A DNA stretch of 64,000 nt from Ruminiclostridium sufflavum DSM 19573. GTDB lineage: Bacteria; Bacillota; Clostridia; Acetivibrionales; DSM-1351. Positions within the stretch are counted from its first letter, which is position 1. Each line of letters begins with the position of its first letter. Below the pieces are notes generated by a model. The model searched no databases and was not told the origin of the DNA. It saw nothing but the letters and a program-made list of their open reading frames with translations. Where the stretch lies: contig NZ_QKMR01000013.1 in assembly GCF_003208175.1 (NCBI RefSeq), positions 79,617-143,616 of the forward strand, in the 5' to 3' direction. The position numbers and the translations under genes were made by a program. Of the stretch, positions 34,756-43,436 are shown piece after piece.

Positions 34756-34839
34756 ATGTTAAAGAAGAAAGGCTTAAACAATAAATATAATTTGTTGAGA
34801 GAAGGGCGGATAGACCTTGCACATAATAATTTTAAATAA
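34756..34839 (+). CDS. Very small open frame (27 residues), uncertain
   Basis: ATG 34756 is preceded by GAGGTG at a good distance and encodes a short basic peptide beginning MLKKKGLNNKY. Nothing else supports it. It lies divergent from the DUF4474 gene. Confidence 0.25.
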   Translation: MLKKKGLNNKYNLLREGRIDLAHNNFK

Positions 34840-34870
34840 TTTCTGAAGAAAAATATAGCCGGCGGATGAT

Positions 34871-34909
34871 AAAAAACTGCAAATGAACAATAAGCTCAAT
34901 TGCAGTTTT
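34871..34909. terminator. Terminator of the PII gene (works on the minus strand)
   Basis: AAAACTGCAA pairs with TTGCAGTTTT across a 19-base loop; on the minus strand the stem is followed by TTTTTT. It lies about 30 bases after the PII stop. Confidence 0.8.
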
Positions 34910-34941
34910 GGTTATAAATAGTATTTAATTTAATACTGTTA

Positions 34942-35292
34942 TCAGAGGGCAGCTTTTCCTTCAGAATTATCACTTACTCTGATAACATTGGCAACGTCAT
35001 AAATAAATATCTTGCCGTCACCTATCTGACCGGTGTGCAATACTTTTTTTGTGGTTTCAAGAACTGTTTCAAGCGGAACATTACAAATTACAATCTCAAT
35101 TTTTACTTTAGGCAGCAGCTTAATATCTACAGCTGTTCCCCTGTAATATTCCTTATGACCTTTTTGTACTCCGCAGCCCATGACATTAGAAACAGTCATA
35201 CCTGTAATGTCGATTTTATTCAGGGCATCCATTAATTCTTCCAGCTTACTTTGAGATGTAACAATGTCAACCTTTGTTATTTTATCAGCCAT
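34942..35292 (-). CDS. PII-family nitrogen regulatory protein (GlnB/GlnK-like)
   Basis: A 116-residue trimeric signal protein that senses 2-oxoglutarate and ATP/ADP. The T-loop region CGVQKGHKEYYRGTAVDIKLLPK (about residues 40-62) and the B-loop TGQIGDGKIFI (about 87-97) are recognisable. The T-loop has an adjacent Tyr pair rather than the exact enterobacterial uridylylation context, so modification is uncertain. AAGGAGG precedes the ATG. The ammonium channel gene lies 800 bases upstream on the same strand, separated by an opposing gene, so it may be the Amt partner but is not in its operon. Confidence 0.93.
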   Translation of the reverse strand: MADKITKVDIVTSQSKLEELMDALNKIDITGMTVSNVMGCGVQKGHKEYYRGTAVDIKLLPKVKIEIVICNVPLETVLETTKKVLHTGQIGDGKIFIYDVANVIRVSDNSEGKAAL

Positions 35293-35651
35293 ATATATCC
35301 TCCTTGCTTTTTAACAATTATACCACATCTCATAAACTATGCCAATTTTTTATAATATATATGCTTGAGACTATTTAATGGAATTAATTTTTTATTTTAA
35401 ATAAAATTTTATTAAGATAAGGGGAAAGCATTGCCTTCATTAATAAAATGTATTATTATAGAAACGTAAAAATAATTGATTCAGGTTTTAAATGAAACTA
35501 AAAAAGTACTGTTATAGGATGCACTATGAATGTAAGACTTGGTGGAAGTTCATCTACTACATGGAACGAGTCATTTCAAGTTATAGTAGGCTAATAGATA
35601 ACATCATTATAGAAGATGTTATTTATATTTTTTGAAGGGTAGAGAATTATA

Positions 35652-35942
35652 TTGAAAAAAAGGATATTAATATATATTTTATGGTACATTTTAACATTCG
35701 GGAGTTTTTATTTATTGCTTTTTTTAGATATAAACTTAGCTAATTATTATTTAATAATTGGAGCCTTTATATTATTAATTTGTGCAATATTTGATAGGAC
35801 TATAGTTGGTGGAACAGAAACAAGAGCTAATTTTTATCTTGATAAATTCACAAAAAGTTCTAATATTAAAATAACAAATATATTATTTATAGTCTCTGGT
35901 TCTTTTCTTCTGCCTGTAATACTTTATTTCTTTTTAAACTAG
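35652..35942 (+). CDS. Small membrane protein, unknown
   Basis: A 96-residue protein with three hydrophobic segments (about residues 5-25, 32-48, 76-95) separated by a polar loop containing GGTETRANFYLDK. No family is recognised. TTG start after GAAGGGTAGAG. It is AT-richer than its neighbours and interrupts the amt-PII pair, which suggests a later insertion. The 360-base gap 35293-35651 holds no other feature I can support. Confidence 0.55.
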   Translation: MKKRILIYILWYILTFGSFYLLLFLDINLANYYLIIGAFILLICAIFDRTIVGGTETRANFYLDKFTKSSNIKITNILFIVSGSFLLPVILYFFLN

Positions 35943-35987
35943 ATAGTATTCAATAAAGAAAGTTTTATTCATATAGTGAGAAAATTA

Positions 35988-36017
35988 AGACTCACAGATT
36001 AAATGCTGTGAGTCTTT
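35988..36017. terminator. Bidirectional terminator between amt and the small membrane gene
   Basis: AAGACTCACAG pairs with CTGTGAGTCTT, with TTTT on the plus side and a T-containing tract (TTAATTTTC) on the minus side. It lies between convergent genes. Confidence 0.85.
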
Positions 36018-36090
36018 TCGTCTGAACAATACTATTCATCTGGTGGACAAAAGAGCTTAAGGCTCTTAGAAATAAAAGCTGAGACATATG

Positions 36091-37329
36091 TTAAAAAATG
36101 GTATATGCCTTTTCTCCGTGCAAGGAGACATCCAACCCGGCAGACTCATCAGTATTCTCGGTTCTTAGCTTGACAAACAGACCGATAACCTTAAGAATTA
36201 CAAAGGTTCCGACTGCTACATATGCGGTACAGGCTCCGACTGCAATCAAATGTGCCTTCATTAATGCAAAGTTTCCATATATAAGACCATCAGCACCGGC
36301 AGGATTTACGGTTTTTGTTGCAAAAACTGCCGTAGCGATAACTCCCCATATTCCGGCAACACCATGACATCCGAAGGCATCAAGTGCATCGTCATATCCA
36401 AGCTTTGATTTCAGAAAAACAATTGCAAAGAAACTTAAGGTTCCTCCTACAAGACCTATAAGAAATGCAGACATTGGAGCAACATATCCGCATCCGGGTG
36501 TGATGGCTACAAGACCTGCGATTGCTCCGCTAAGTGTTCCGAGAATAGTTGGTTTCTTATTTATTAGCCACTCGCAGGCAATAAAAGCAACGGCTCCTGC
36601 GGCTGCAGATGTATTTGTAGTCAGGAAGGCATTAACGGCAGTACCGTTTATGGCAAGTGCACTTCCTGCATTAAAGCCGAACCAGCCGAACCAAAGAATT
36701 CCTCCGCCGAGAATTGCCATGGGAACATGATGAGGCTCCGGCCTTGTATGCTTTCTTTTTCCTAACATTATTGCGGCGATAAGTCCGGAAATTCCTGAAG
36801 CTAATTCAACAACAAGGCCACCTGCAAAGTCAAGTACCCCGAGCTGTTTCAGCCATCCGGCATGTCCTCCGCTGTTTCCCCATACCCAATGGGCCAACGG
36901 ATCATATATAAATGTGCTCCATAATAGGATGAACAATATAAACGCAGGAAATTTCATCCGCTCGGCAAATGCTCCTGAAATAACGGCAACTGTTATTACA
37001 GAAAACATCATTTGAAAAACGAGAAACAGCGGCTGCGGAATTGTAGATGAATAATCAGGATTTGGGAGCAGTGATATATTTTGAAGAAATGACCAATCAA
37101 GACTTCCTATAAGACCATGAATATCTGGTCCAAAGGCTAAGGAATAGCCAAAGAAAATCCATTGGACAGATATGATTACCAGAGCTGCATAACTATGCAA
37201 GGTGGTGCTCAAAACATTTTTACTTCTTACCATACCTCCGTAAAACAATGCCAACCCGGGGGTCATAAGCATGACAAGTGCTGCCGAAAAAATTACGAAT
37301 GCCATATCTGCGCCGTTTAATCCTTGCAT
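36091..37329 (-). CDS. amt: Ammonium transporter Amt
   Basis: A 412-residue trimeric channel for ammonium/ammonia with eleven predicted helices. Family marks include the start GADMAFVIFSAALVMLMTPGLALFYGGMVR, WVWGNSGGH, VPMAILGGGILWFGWFGFNAGSAL and the pore-His helix DALDAFGCHGVAGIWG. The length is typical and no additional C-terminal signalling domain is present. A 40-base perfect palindrome followed by a T-run lies about 140 bases upstream in its leader region, which may control it. Confidence 0.96.
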   Translation of the reverse strand: MQGLNGADMAFVIFSAALVMLMTPGLALFYGGMVRSKNVLSTTLHSYAALVIISVQWIFFGYSLAFGPDIHGLIGSLDWSFLQNISLLPNPDYSSTIPQPLFLVFQMMFSVITVAVISGAFAERMKFPAFILFILLWSTFIYDPLAHWVWGNSGGHAGWLKQLGVLDFAGGLVVELASGISGLIAAIMLGKRKHTRPEPHHVPMAILGGGILWFGWFGFNAGSALAINGTAVNAFLTTNTSAAAGAVAFIACEWLINKKPTILGTLSGAIAGLVAITPGCGYVAPMSAFLIGLVGGTLSFFAIVFLKSKLGYDDALDAFGCHGVAGIWGVIATAVFATKTVNPAGADGLIYGNFALMKAHLIAVGACTAYVAVGTFVILKVIGLFVKLRTENTDESAGLDVSLHGEKAYTIF

Positions 37330-37466
37330 ACAGACACCCCCATGTTAAACGATAGAATTAATAATTCTGTTTTTTTCATAAATTTACCCCTTTGTAAAAT
37401 ATTATTATATAATTGCTTATAAACAATACAGGACACTAAGCCTCATTGCTTATGCTAAATAAAAAA

Positions 37467-37506
37467 TGTCCACAAAGCGATAAAAGCTTTTATCGCTTTG
37501 TGGACA
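37467..37506 (-). promoter_or_regulatory. 40-base perfect palindrome with T-run upstream of amt
   Basis: TGTCCACAAAGCGATAAAAG and its exact reverse complement abut (centre AGCT). On the minus strand the hairpin is followed by TTTTTTAT. It is either the terminator of the DUF4956 gene (220 bases upstream) or an attenuator in the amt leader. The gap 37330-37725 otherwise contains nothing I can support. Confidence 0.75.
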
Positions 37507-37725
37507 TCATTGTCCGCAATTTATGTCATATAATACACTATGATACAATATAAAGAAAATTATGTCAATAAGAAATGAAATTATAAAAATTTGGTTTGGT
37601 CAGAATATGAGTATTTGATAGGATTTCTATTTGATATTTAATGAAATTTGCAGGATTAACTTTTGTATAATTTCATAAATAAACTCTCCCATATTTGTTT
37701 TTGTAAAAATACTTTAACTTTAATA

Positions 37726-38415
37726 TTAATTTTCAGCTGATAGTAATTGATTTTGTGTCAATGTAATATTCAGGTTGCCGTTGCGGCATCTCAATTCATC
37801 GATGAATTTCTTTTGATCTGCCTCACCTTTAAGGTTCAAGCTGTAAACAACTTCAAATATGCTTCCGAAATCACCGGTTTTTACTTTTTTTAAGTTCCAT
37901 GAGCTAGTATATTTGTTTAGAATATCATCGAAGAGGCCTTGGAAGTTTAAATCCTCCGGGATAATAATTTTTAGCTGCATACTGGATGTTTGAGGTGCGG
38001 CAAAACTAATTTCGTTAAGAATAATCATTACTATGCACAGCATTATTGCAAATATAGCTGAATATGCGAGGTATCCCATTCCACAGCCTAAGCCTACAGC
38101 CAAGGTAAAAAATATATAAGCAATATCCTTGGGATCACCGGGAGCACTTCTGAAGCGGATGAGGCTGAAAGCACCTGCCAAGCTGAAGGCTCTTGCCACA
38201 TTGTTTCCGATTAACATTATAATTACTGAAATAATTGCAGGCAGCATAATCAATGTTACAACAAAGCTTCGGGAATAGCCTTCCTTTTTATGAGTATGAA
38301 TGTAAGCCAGACTTATTATAAGTCCCAGTAAAAGTGATGCTCCCAATGCGGAAAGCATACCTGTCAGAGTAAGGTAATCACCAGTTGTTGAAGCAGTAAA
38401 TATTGAATCTAACAT
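37726..38415 (-). CDS. DUF4956 membrane protein
   Basis: A 229-residue protein with four hydrophobic segments in the first 150 residues, including the family block RAFSLAGAFSLIRFRSAPGDPKDIAYIFFTLAVGLGCGMGYL, and a cytoplasmic C-terminal domain. DUF4956 genes commonly sit beside VTC-domain and CotH or carbohydrate-binding genes, as here. The last eight codons and the stop lie within a family A repeat (37731-37754), so the original C-terminus may have been replaced. The role is unknown; a polymer-linked membrane function is a guess from its neighbours. Confidence 0.88.
   Translation of the reverse strand: MLDSIFTASTTGDYLTLTGMLSALGASLLLGLIISLAYIHTHKKEGYSRSFVVTLIMLPAIISVIIMLIGNNVARAFSLAGAFSLIRFRSAPGDPKDIAYIFFTLAVGLGCGMGYLAYSAIFAIMLCIVMIILNEISFAAPQTSSMQLKIIIPEDLNFQGLFDDILNKYTSSWNLKKVKTGDFGSIFEVVYSLNLKGEADQKKFIDELRCRNGNLNITLTQNQLLSAEN
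37731..37754. repeat. Dispersed repeat family A, right end (A8), inside a coding region
   Basis: TTTCAGCTGATAGTAATTGA is followed by TTTT. It overlaps the end of the DUF4956 frame, encoding its last residues. Confidence 0.7.
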
Positions 38416-38507
38416 ATGTGTTCACTCCTTGTTTTTATATTTTAAAAATTCATTTTTACTATGAATATATTTTTTTGTGATAAATACTTTTAGTAAGGTT
38501 TTCAGCA

Positions 38508-39248
38508 TCAGGCAACACTATGTGCCTTTACATTTTTATTCATGCAGTATTTCTTATACTCTGTTCCATACTTTGAAAAGCTGGTTTTATATATCTTCAA
38601 ATCTGATAAGATTTCTGTCAGCCATATAGGAACAGAACCGGATATTTTTACTTCCATTAAATACTGGTCAATACCCAGCAATTGTTCTCCGGAGCATCCT
38701 GCTTCTAAACACAGGTCATTTCTTCTTGTCTGGATATTACGGTCAAAGGTTATTCTGAAAGCTTTATCCTCTTTCCCGAACAAGGCTATCCGTGAATAGC
38801 TGATGTATGCGGCAGGTCTGACGTTGTAACAGCTGAGGAAATAACTGATTTCATTTATTACCTGCTCATTTATATAATTAGCTGCGGCAGGATGCCTGCC
38901 TGATTCTACGAATTCGTAAGCTTCTCTTAAAGTCATTGTTGCACGTCTTTTATGAACGATACCTGCGGTTTTCTTTTTTAATTCCAAAAAAACTTTATCC
39001 TCCAATGAGGTTGGTATGGTGTAGCTTCTTAAACGCAGCTTTTCTTTATAGCTTGGTTTCGAAAGTGAGGTACGAATTAAATGATTATCAGGTGTATCAT
39101 AATAAATATTATAAATGCTGTAGCTTTTACCATTTTGACAGTTTTTATCAGGATTCATTTTTTCCAGCAGCTTTGGCATAAGTGCATCAAATTGCTTCTT
39201 GCTTAATAAAAATTTTAATTCATATCTTTTAAAAGTAGATATTGACAT
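38508..39248 (-). CDS. VTC-domain protein (polyphosphate polymerase-like)
   Basis: A 246-residue soluble protein with the VTC tunnel fold marks: RYELKFLL near the N-terminus, KLRLRSY, VFLELKKK, and LMEVKI, the alternating Glu/Lys/Arg strands that line the catalytic tunnel. In eukaryotes the domain makes polyphosphate from ATP; bacterial homologues linked to DUF4956 are common but poorly characterised. ATG 39248 follows repeat B6; the frame from 39275 translates the repeat. It lies 92 bases before the DUF4956 gene on the same strand. Confidence 0.9.
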   Translation of the reverse strand: MSISTFKRYELKFLLSKKQFDALMPKLLEKMNPDKNCQNGKSYSIYNIYYDTPDNHLIRTSLSKPSYKEKLRLRSYTIPTSLEDKVFLELKKKTAGIVHKRRATMTLREAYEFVESGRHPAAANYINEQVINEISYFLSCYNVRPAAYISYSRIALFGKEDKAFRITFDRNIQTRRNDLCLEAGCSGEQLLGIDQYLMEVKISGSVPIWLTEILSDLKIYKTSFSKYGTEYKKYCMNKNVKAHSVA

Positions 39249-39366
39249 AATAACCTCCACGCCCAGCTTGGGCAAAAAATTTTGTAAAGCAGCTGCGGAG
39301 AATCTTTGCTTGGCAGGGGTATGCAGTTGTTTCCCTTATACTCTCCGCTTTCAGGCTAAATACTCC
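39249..39366 (-). repeat. Dispersed repeat family B, copy B6, supplies ribosome site
   Basis: On the minus strand the terminal unit TTGCCCAAGCTGGGCGTGGA-GGTTATT ends at ATG 39248. Upstream, the core is diverged but keeps AGC-TGAAAG, GCAGCTGCTTT and a degenerate first unit (GGAGTATTTAGC). Confidence 0.75.
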
Positions 39367-39565
39367 ATTGCTACCTGCAAATATAAGTTTTCCGGCTTGA
39401 GCCGTTTCCAGGCCTGTGCAGCTCTCTTTGATGCTTTTATTATAAGATTCTAATGTGATGAAGACTTGAACAATTACTGAATGTTATATGGTACTTTTCT
39501 TATGGTTTTTGGAAGACTTTGTGGGATAAAATATCGGAAGAATATTATAATATCAAGGCTAAAAG

Positions 39566-39619
39566 CAAAAATAGAGCTCTAAGCTTCAGGAGGGGGTCCA
39601 TACTGAAGCCCAGAACTCT
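39566..39619 (-). terminator. Terminator of the Cthe_2159-like gene
   Basis: On the minus strand AGAGTTCTGGGCTTCAG pairs with CTGAAGCTTAGAGCTCT (a few mismatches), followed by ATTTTTGCTTTT. It lies about 45 bases after the stop. Confidence 0.75.
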
Positions 39620-39665
39620 TCACAGGTTTTTAAGCCTGAGTTTTGGCTGGAACTGTTTATAGGGG

Positions 39666-41762
39666 TTATTCGGCTGCTTCTGTACTTTGAGAGCTGCTGC
39701 TGTTTTGCTGGTCTCTCATACCTCGGGGACTGCGGCCGGCATCATCTGTACCGCCCGGAAAACCGCCCTTGTCCATTCCGCCGCCCATACCCATATTGCC
39801 GGCTGCCGTACCGACACTTGTAACAATGTCCGAAACGGTGAAGCTTTGGAATTTAGTACCGCCGGAATAGGTGCCGCCTGTGTATAGGCCGTCCTTATTT
39901 GTTCCGGTTGAAGTGCCTCCGTAGTAGATATTGTAGGTTGAATCCTTTTTTAATTCAGGGGAACATAATACAACTGATTGATATTTTTTAGACGGAGCGA
40001 AGGTGAGTATGTCCTTACCGTCACTAGTCTCTATATAAACTATTGTGTCTGCCGGTAACTCTGAATCAAAATTGGCTATTACCGAATATTGGGTGGATGA
40101 ATCACTTGTAGCCTGTGCCATACCGGAGCTTCCTGCGGCTAACAGATAACCGCCGGTCATAACGAAGGAACCGTTATAATCCAAAGCACCATTACCGCTG
40201 TTTTCAGGTCCGTTTACAAGAACAGTACCGTTTGTCATGTTGATAGAGCCGTTTGAATCGAGGCCGTCACCACCGGCATCAACTAAAATATATCCTCCGT
40301 TTATGTTCAGATAGCAATCGCCGGATGCGCTGAATTCATCTTGTCCGGAGCGACCGTTTTCTGATGAACCGTCGTTCCCGCCTGCTACATTTATACCGTC
40401 ATCGCTTGCAGTAATTTGAATATTACCTTCGTTTAGCGTTATAACAGAGCTTTCAATACCTTCGTAGGATTTTGCGATAGCTATGTCTCCGCCGTTTATT
40501 TCCAGTGTTGAATCAGAATGTATCCCATCATCACCCGAGGATATCTTAAAGGTGCCTCCATTAATTGACAGGCTTCCGTTTGAATGGATAGAATCATCTG
40601 CCGAATCTATATTAACAGTACCGCCGTCTATAGTGATATCAACGGCAGCCTTTATGCCCTTGGTACTTTCGGTGCCGTCAGAATCAGTGCTTGCTGAGGA
40701 TGCAGTGCTTTCACCGGCTGCGGCAGTACCAGCAGGAGCGCTTCCGGGGTCTGCCTTAGTGACTGAATCTGTGTCAGATATATCATTTTTTTGTATGCTA
40801 TTTTTATCAAAAACACCTCCCATGCCGCCCATTTGCCCGGAAGCTTTTTTAACGCCGTTTGCACTTCCGCCGCCAGAGGTCACATTTAAAGTACCTCCGC
40901 TGACCAATACACTTGTTTCAGCTTGGACGGCATCTTTACCTGAGGTAATGTTTATTGTACCGTCAGAAATAGCTATAAAACCTTTTTGAGCATCCTCATC
41001 ATTATTTGATTGTATTCCGTCACCATCAGAATATATATTAATTGTTCCGTTCTTTATTGCGACGAAATCCTTTCCCTTAATACCATCGGCAACAGAATTT
41101 ACAGTTATATTGCCGCTCATGATTTTAAGCTCGTCTTTACTGTAAATGGCATGGTTATAGTTGGCATTTACTGTCAGAGCGCCGCTGCCGTTGATGGTAA
41201 GATCACTCTTGCTGAAGATTGTGGCATTAGGCTCGTCCGACTCGGAATCTTCAAGAATATAAGAGGTTCCGTCTGTTATATTGTTTTCAGTGCCGTCTGC
41301 CAGAAGGATAACCGTCTTCTTGGCATCTTTTACATAAACCGGGGCACTGCTTGAGCTTGTGATATTTACACCGTTAAAGACAAGTCTGACAGCTTCCTTG
41401 TCTTCAGTGTCTATAATAATTTGACCGTCAGATAAAGTACCGCTGATACAGTATGTCCCTGAGGCTGTTATTGTGACCTTGCTGCCGTTAACAGTTGCTC
41501 CTGTTCCGTCGGAAGTTATTGAATTTCCATTCAGGACTATATTGGATGCATCTGAACTGCTCCAGCTTGAGTTTTCATCATCACTGTCATATTCAACTGA
41601 TATATTTGTTTTTGCGATGCTGGAACTGCTGCTAACCTGCCCTTGGTTTGCTTCCGCTATTAAGTTCTGATTTGTACAGGAGGTTAATCCCAAGGTACAG
41701 ATAAGAGCACTAAGAACTATTACTAAAACTCTGTTTTTTATACTTCTCATTTTTTTAAACAT
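39666..41762 (-). CDS. Cthe_2159-like carbohydrate-binding lipoprotein (beta-helix)
   Basis: A 698-residue secreted lipoprotein: basic N-terminus, hydrophobic core, and lipobox LTSC (about residue 29). The rest is a long run of beta-helix turns with repeated G-x-(L/I)-x-(I/V)-N/T-(S/G)-x-x-D-G-I motifs (for example NADGIKGKD, SGDDGIHSD, SDDGINVAGG). An insert of low complexity (GQMGGMGG...) sits near 310-370 and a Gly/Met/Ser-rich tail closes the protein. The family prototype from C. thermocellum binds cellulose and pectic polymers with calcium. It heads the VTC-DUF4956 gene group. Confidence 0.88.
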   Translation of the reverse strand: MFKKMRSIKNRVLVIVLSALICTLGLTSCTNQNLIAEANQGQVSSSSSIAKTNISVEYDSDDENSSWSSSDASNIVLNGNSITSDGTGATVNGSKVTITASGTYCISGTLSDGQIIIDTEDKEAVRLVFNGVNITSSSSAPVYVKDAKKTVILLADGTENNITDGTSYILEDSESDEPNATIFSKSDLTINGSGALTVNANYNHAIYSKDELKIMSGNITVNSVADGIKGKDFVAIKNGTINIYSDGDGIQSNNDEDAQKGFIAISDGTINITSGKDAVQAETSVLVSGGTLNVTSGGGSANGVKKASGQMGGMGGVFDKNSIQKNDISDTDSVTKADPGSAPAGTAAAGESTASSASTDSDGTESTKGIKAAVDITIDGGTVNIDSADDSIHSNGSLSINGGTFKISSGDDGIHSDSTLEINGGDIAIAKSYEGIESSVITLNEGNIQITASDDGINVAGGNDGSSENGRSGQDEFSASGDCYLNINGGYILVDAGGDGLDSNGSINMTNGTVLVNGPENSGNGALDYNGSFVMTGGYLLAAGSSGMAQATSDSSTQYSVIANFDSELPADTIVYIETSDGKDILTFAPSKKYQSVVLCSPELKKDSTYNIYYGGTSTGTNKDGLYTGGTYSGGTKFQSFTVSDIVTSVGTAAGNMGMGGGMDKGGFPGGTDDAGRSPRGMRDQQNSSSSQSTEAAE

Positions 41763-41793
41763 ACAGACCTCCTTAAATATGTTTGTATTTTAC

Positions 41794-41880
41794 GAAAGTA
41801 AATTACTATCGGCTAAAAAACTACATTATATTGCCGCAAAGGCTTTCAACCGTAATTAGCTTTGATAGTAATCGTCTTTT
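41794..41880. repeat. Dispersed repeat family A, full copy plus extra end (A9)
   Basis: Right end GAAAGTAAATTACTATCGGC and left end CTTTCAACCGTAATTAGCTTT define a 70-base copy. TTTGATAGTAATCGTCTTTT, a second right end, follows at once, suggesting nested or tandem insertion. Confidence 0.65.
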
Positions 41881-42099
41881 CTGTTTTTGCTGTAAGCATG
41901 TTTATTTTTAACATACCGTTTAGTATTACCTGATATTGCTATTATAAAAGGGTAATGTGATGATAATGTGACTGTTGCTTGAATGTTATAGAAGTTAATT
42001 ATATGCCGCAGGACAGTGGATTGGGGCTGGATTTTATTCCGTAGGTTTTTATGATAAAATATAAGAACCATAGTATATTTATGAAGGAGGGATAAGATA

Positions 42100-43266
42100 T
42101 TGGAAAATAGTATGGCATTGTCGGAATCCATTAAAGAAACTGCTCGGCAAGAAAACAGGGAATATGTATCAAAGCCGTTATCAAGTAATAGACTTGTTTA
42201 TGTAGATATGCTAAAGCTTTTAGCTATTATAGGAGTTATTACCATACATATTTGCGCAGTGCCTCTTACTACATTAAAAATAGCTTCATCCAACTGGGAA
42301 TTTGCATTGCTGTTTGGAGCGGCTGTACGCTGGGCGGTACCTGTTTTCTTAATGTGCAGCGGTGCTTTGTTTCTTAAAACAGATAAGGTAATTGCGGCAA
42401 AACGGATATTTACAAAATATTTATCAAGGATTCTTTGTGCGCTTTTTGTATGGGCTTCCTTTTATGAGGGGCTTGATATTTACAGGGCGTTCAGAAGTAT
42501 GGGGTATTTTGATTATACATTAATATATAAGGCAATCGAACATATTTTTACATTTAATACTCAGACACATTTATATTACTTATACATTGTAATTCTGATA
42601 TATTCTCTTTTGCCTGCATTAAGAGTGTTTACCGATAATGCAAGTAAAAGGCAGATGGAATACCTGCTGATTGCCTGGGTCATATTGGGAATTGTACTGC
42701 CGTTTGCTGTTCAATTTCGCCCGTTTTCTCTTATAAGAGGTATGGTGCGCCAATATCCTATGAGCATGGTATATTCGGCAATAGGTTATTTTATGGCAGG
42801 ACATTACTTAAATAAATACCCTCTCAAGAAAAGAACCAATTACATATTTTATTTCCTAGGAATAACAGGCTTGCTTGTAACCATTTGCGGTACTGAGCTT
42901 TCTTCAATATCCAGAAACGCTGTATATACGTCATTTCTGGAAGGAATGACGCCAAATGTGGCAGCTATGGCAGCGGCATTGTTTTTATTAATAAAAAATC
43001 ATTTTGAAAGGATTAACCGGCAGAAACAGGAAGAGGCAGCTTCTGGCAGATTAAGAAGGATAATAGTGTATATTTCTAAAGGGAGCTTTTGCATATATCT
43101 TGTACATGTTGCTTTTATTGATTTACTCAAGGATTTAAGTCTGACATTTCCTGACGCAAATACCCTGATTACAATTCCGGTACTGGTGACAACTGTCTTT
43201 ATGCTCAGTCTTGGAGTGTATTTTATTCTTTCAAGGATTCCGGGAATTAATAAGTATCTGATATAG
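42100..43266 (+). CDS. Acyltransferase family 3 membrane protein
   Basis: A 388-residue protein with ten hydrophobic segments. It begins after a polar lead with RLVYVDMLKLLAIIGVITIHICAVPL, the Acyl_transf_3 motif containing the proposed catalytic His. The family O-acetylates or O-acylates exported polysaccharides, lipids or peptidoglycan; the acceptor is unknown. The TTG at 42100 fits AAGGAGGG best; ATG 42112 is possible. It is transcribed alone and converges with the RiPP-type cluster. Confidence 0.88.
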   Translation: MENSMALSESIKETARQENREYVSKPLSSNRLVYVDMLKLLAIIGVITIHICAVPLTTLKIASSNWEFALLFGAAVRWAVPVFLMCSGALFLKTDKVIAAKRIFTKYLSRILCALFVWASFYEGLDIYRAFRSMGYFDYTLIYKAIEHIFTFNTQTHLYYLYIVILIYSLLPALRVFTDNASKRQMEYLLIAWVILGIVLPFAVQFRPFSLIRGMVRQYPMSMVYSAIGYFMAGHYLNKYPLKKRTNYIFYFLGITGLLVTICGTELSSISRNAVYTSFLEGMTPNVAAMAAALFLLIKNHFERINRQKQEEAASGRLRRIIVYISKGSFCIYLVHVAFIDLLKDLSLTFPDANTLITIPVLVTTVFMLSLGVYFILSRIPGINKYLI

Positions 43267-43356
43267 GGAGAGTTGACTGAGGTTAATACGGTTCAAGCCC
43301 CGCGGCGATAGAATACCAGGACGATATTAGTATTGTCTTTTTAGGAGAATTAAAAG

Positions 43357-43387
43357 ATAGGTATTGAATTAATAATTCAATACCTAT
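43357..43387. terminator. Perfect palindrome between convergent transcripts
   Basis: ATAGGTATTGAATT and its exact complement surround a 3-base centre. There is no strong T-run on either side. It probably ends both the acyltransferase and the RiPP-type cluster transcripts. Confidence 0.55.
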
Positions 43388-43436
43388 TCAGGAGTTACTG
43401 TATAGACTGCTTTATATTTTTGACAGGCTGTTTACA

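Noticed and set aside
35526..35594. Short open frame beginning MNVRLGGSSSTTWNESF
   Set aside because: 22 codons, no ribosome site and no context; could be a gene remnant but cannot be supported.
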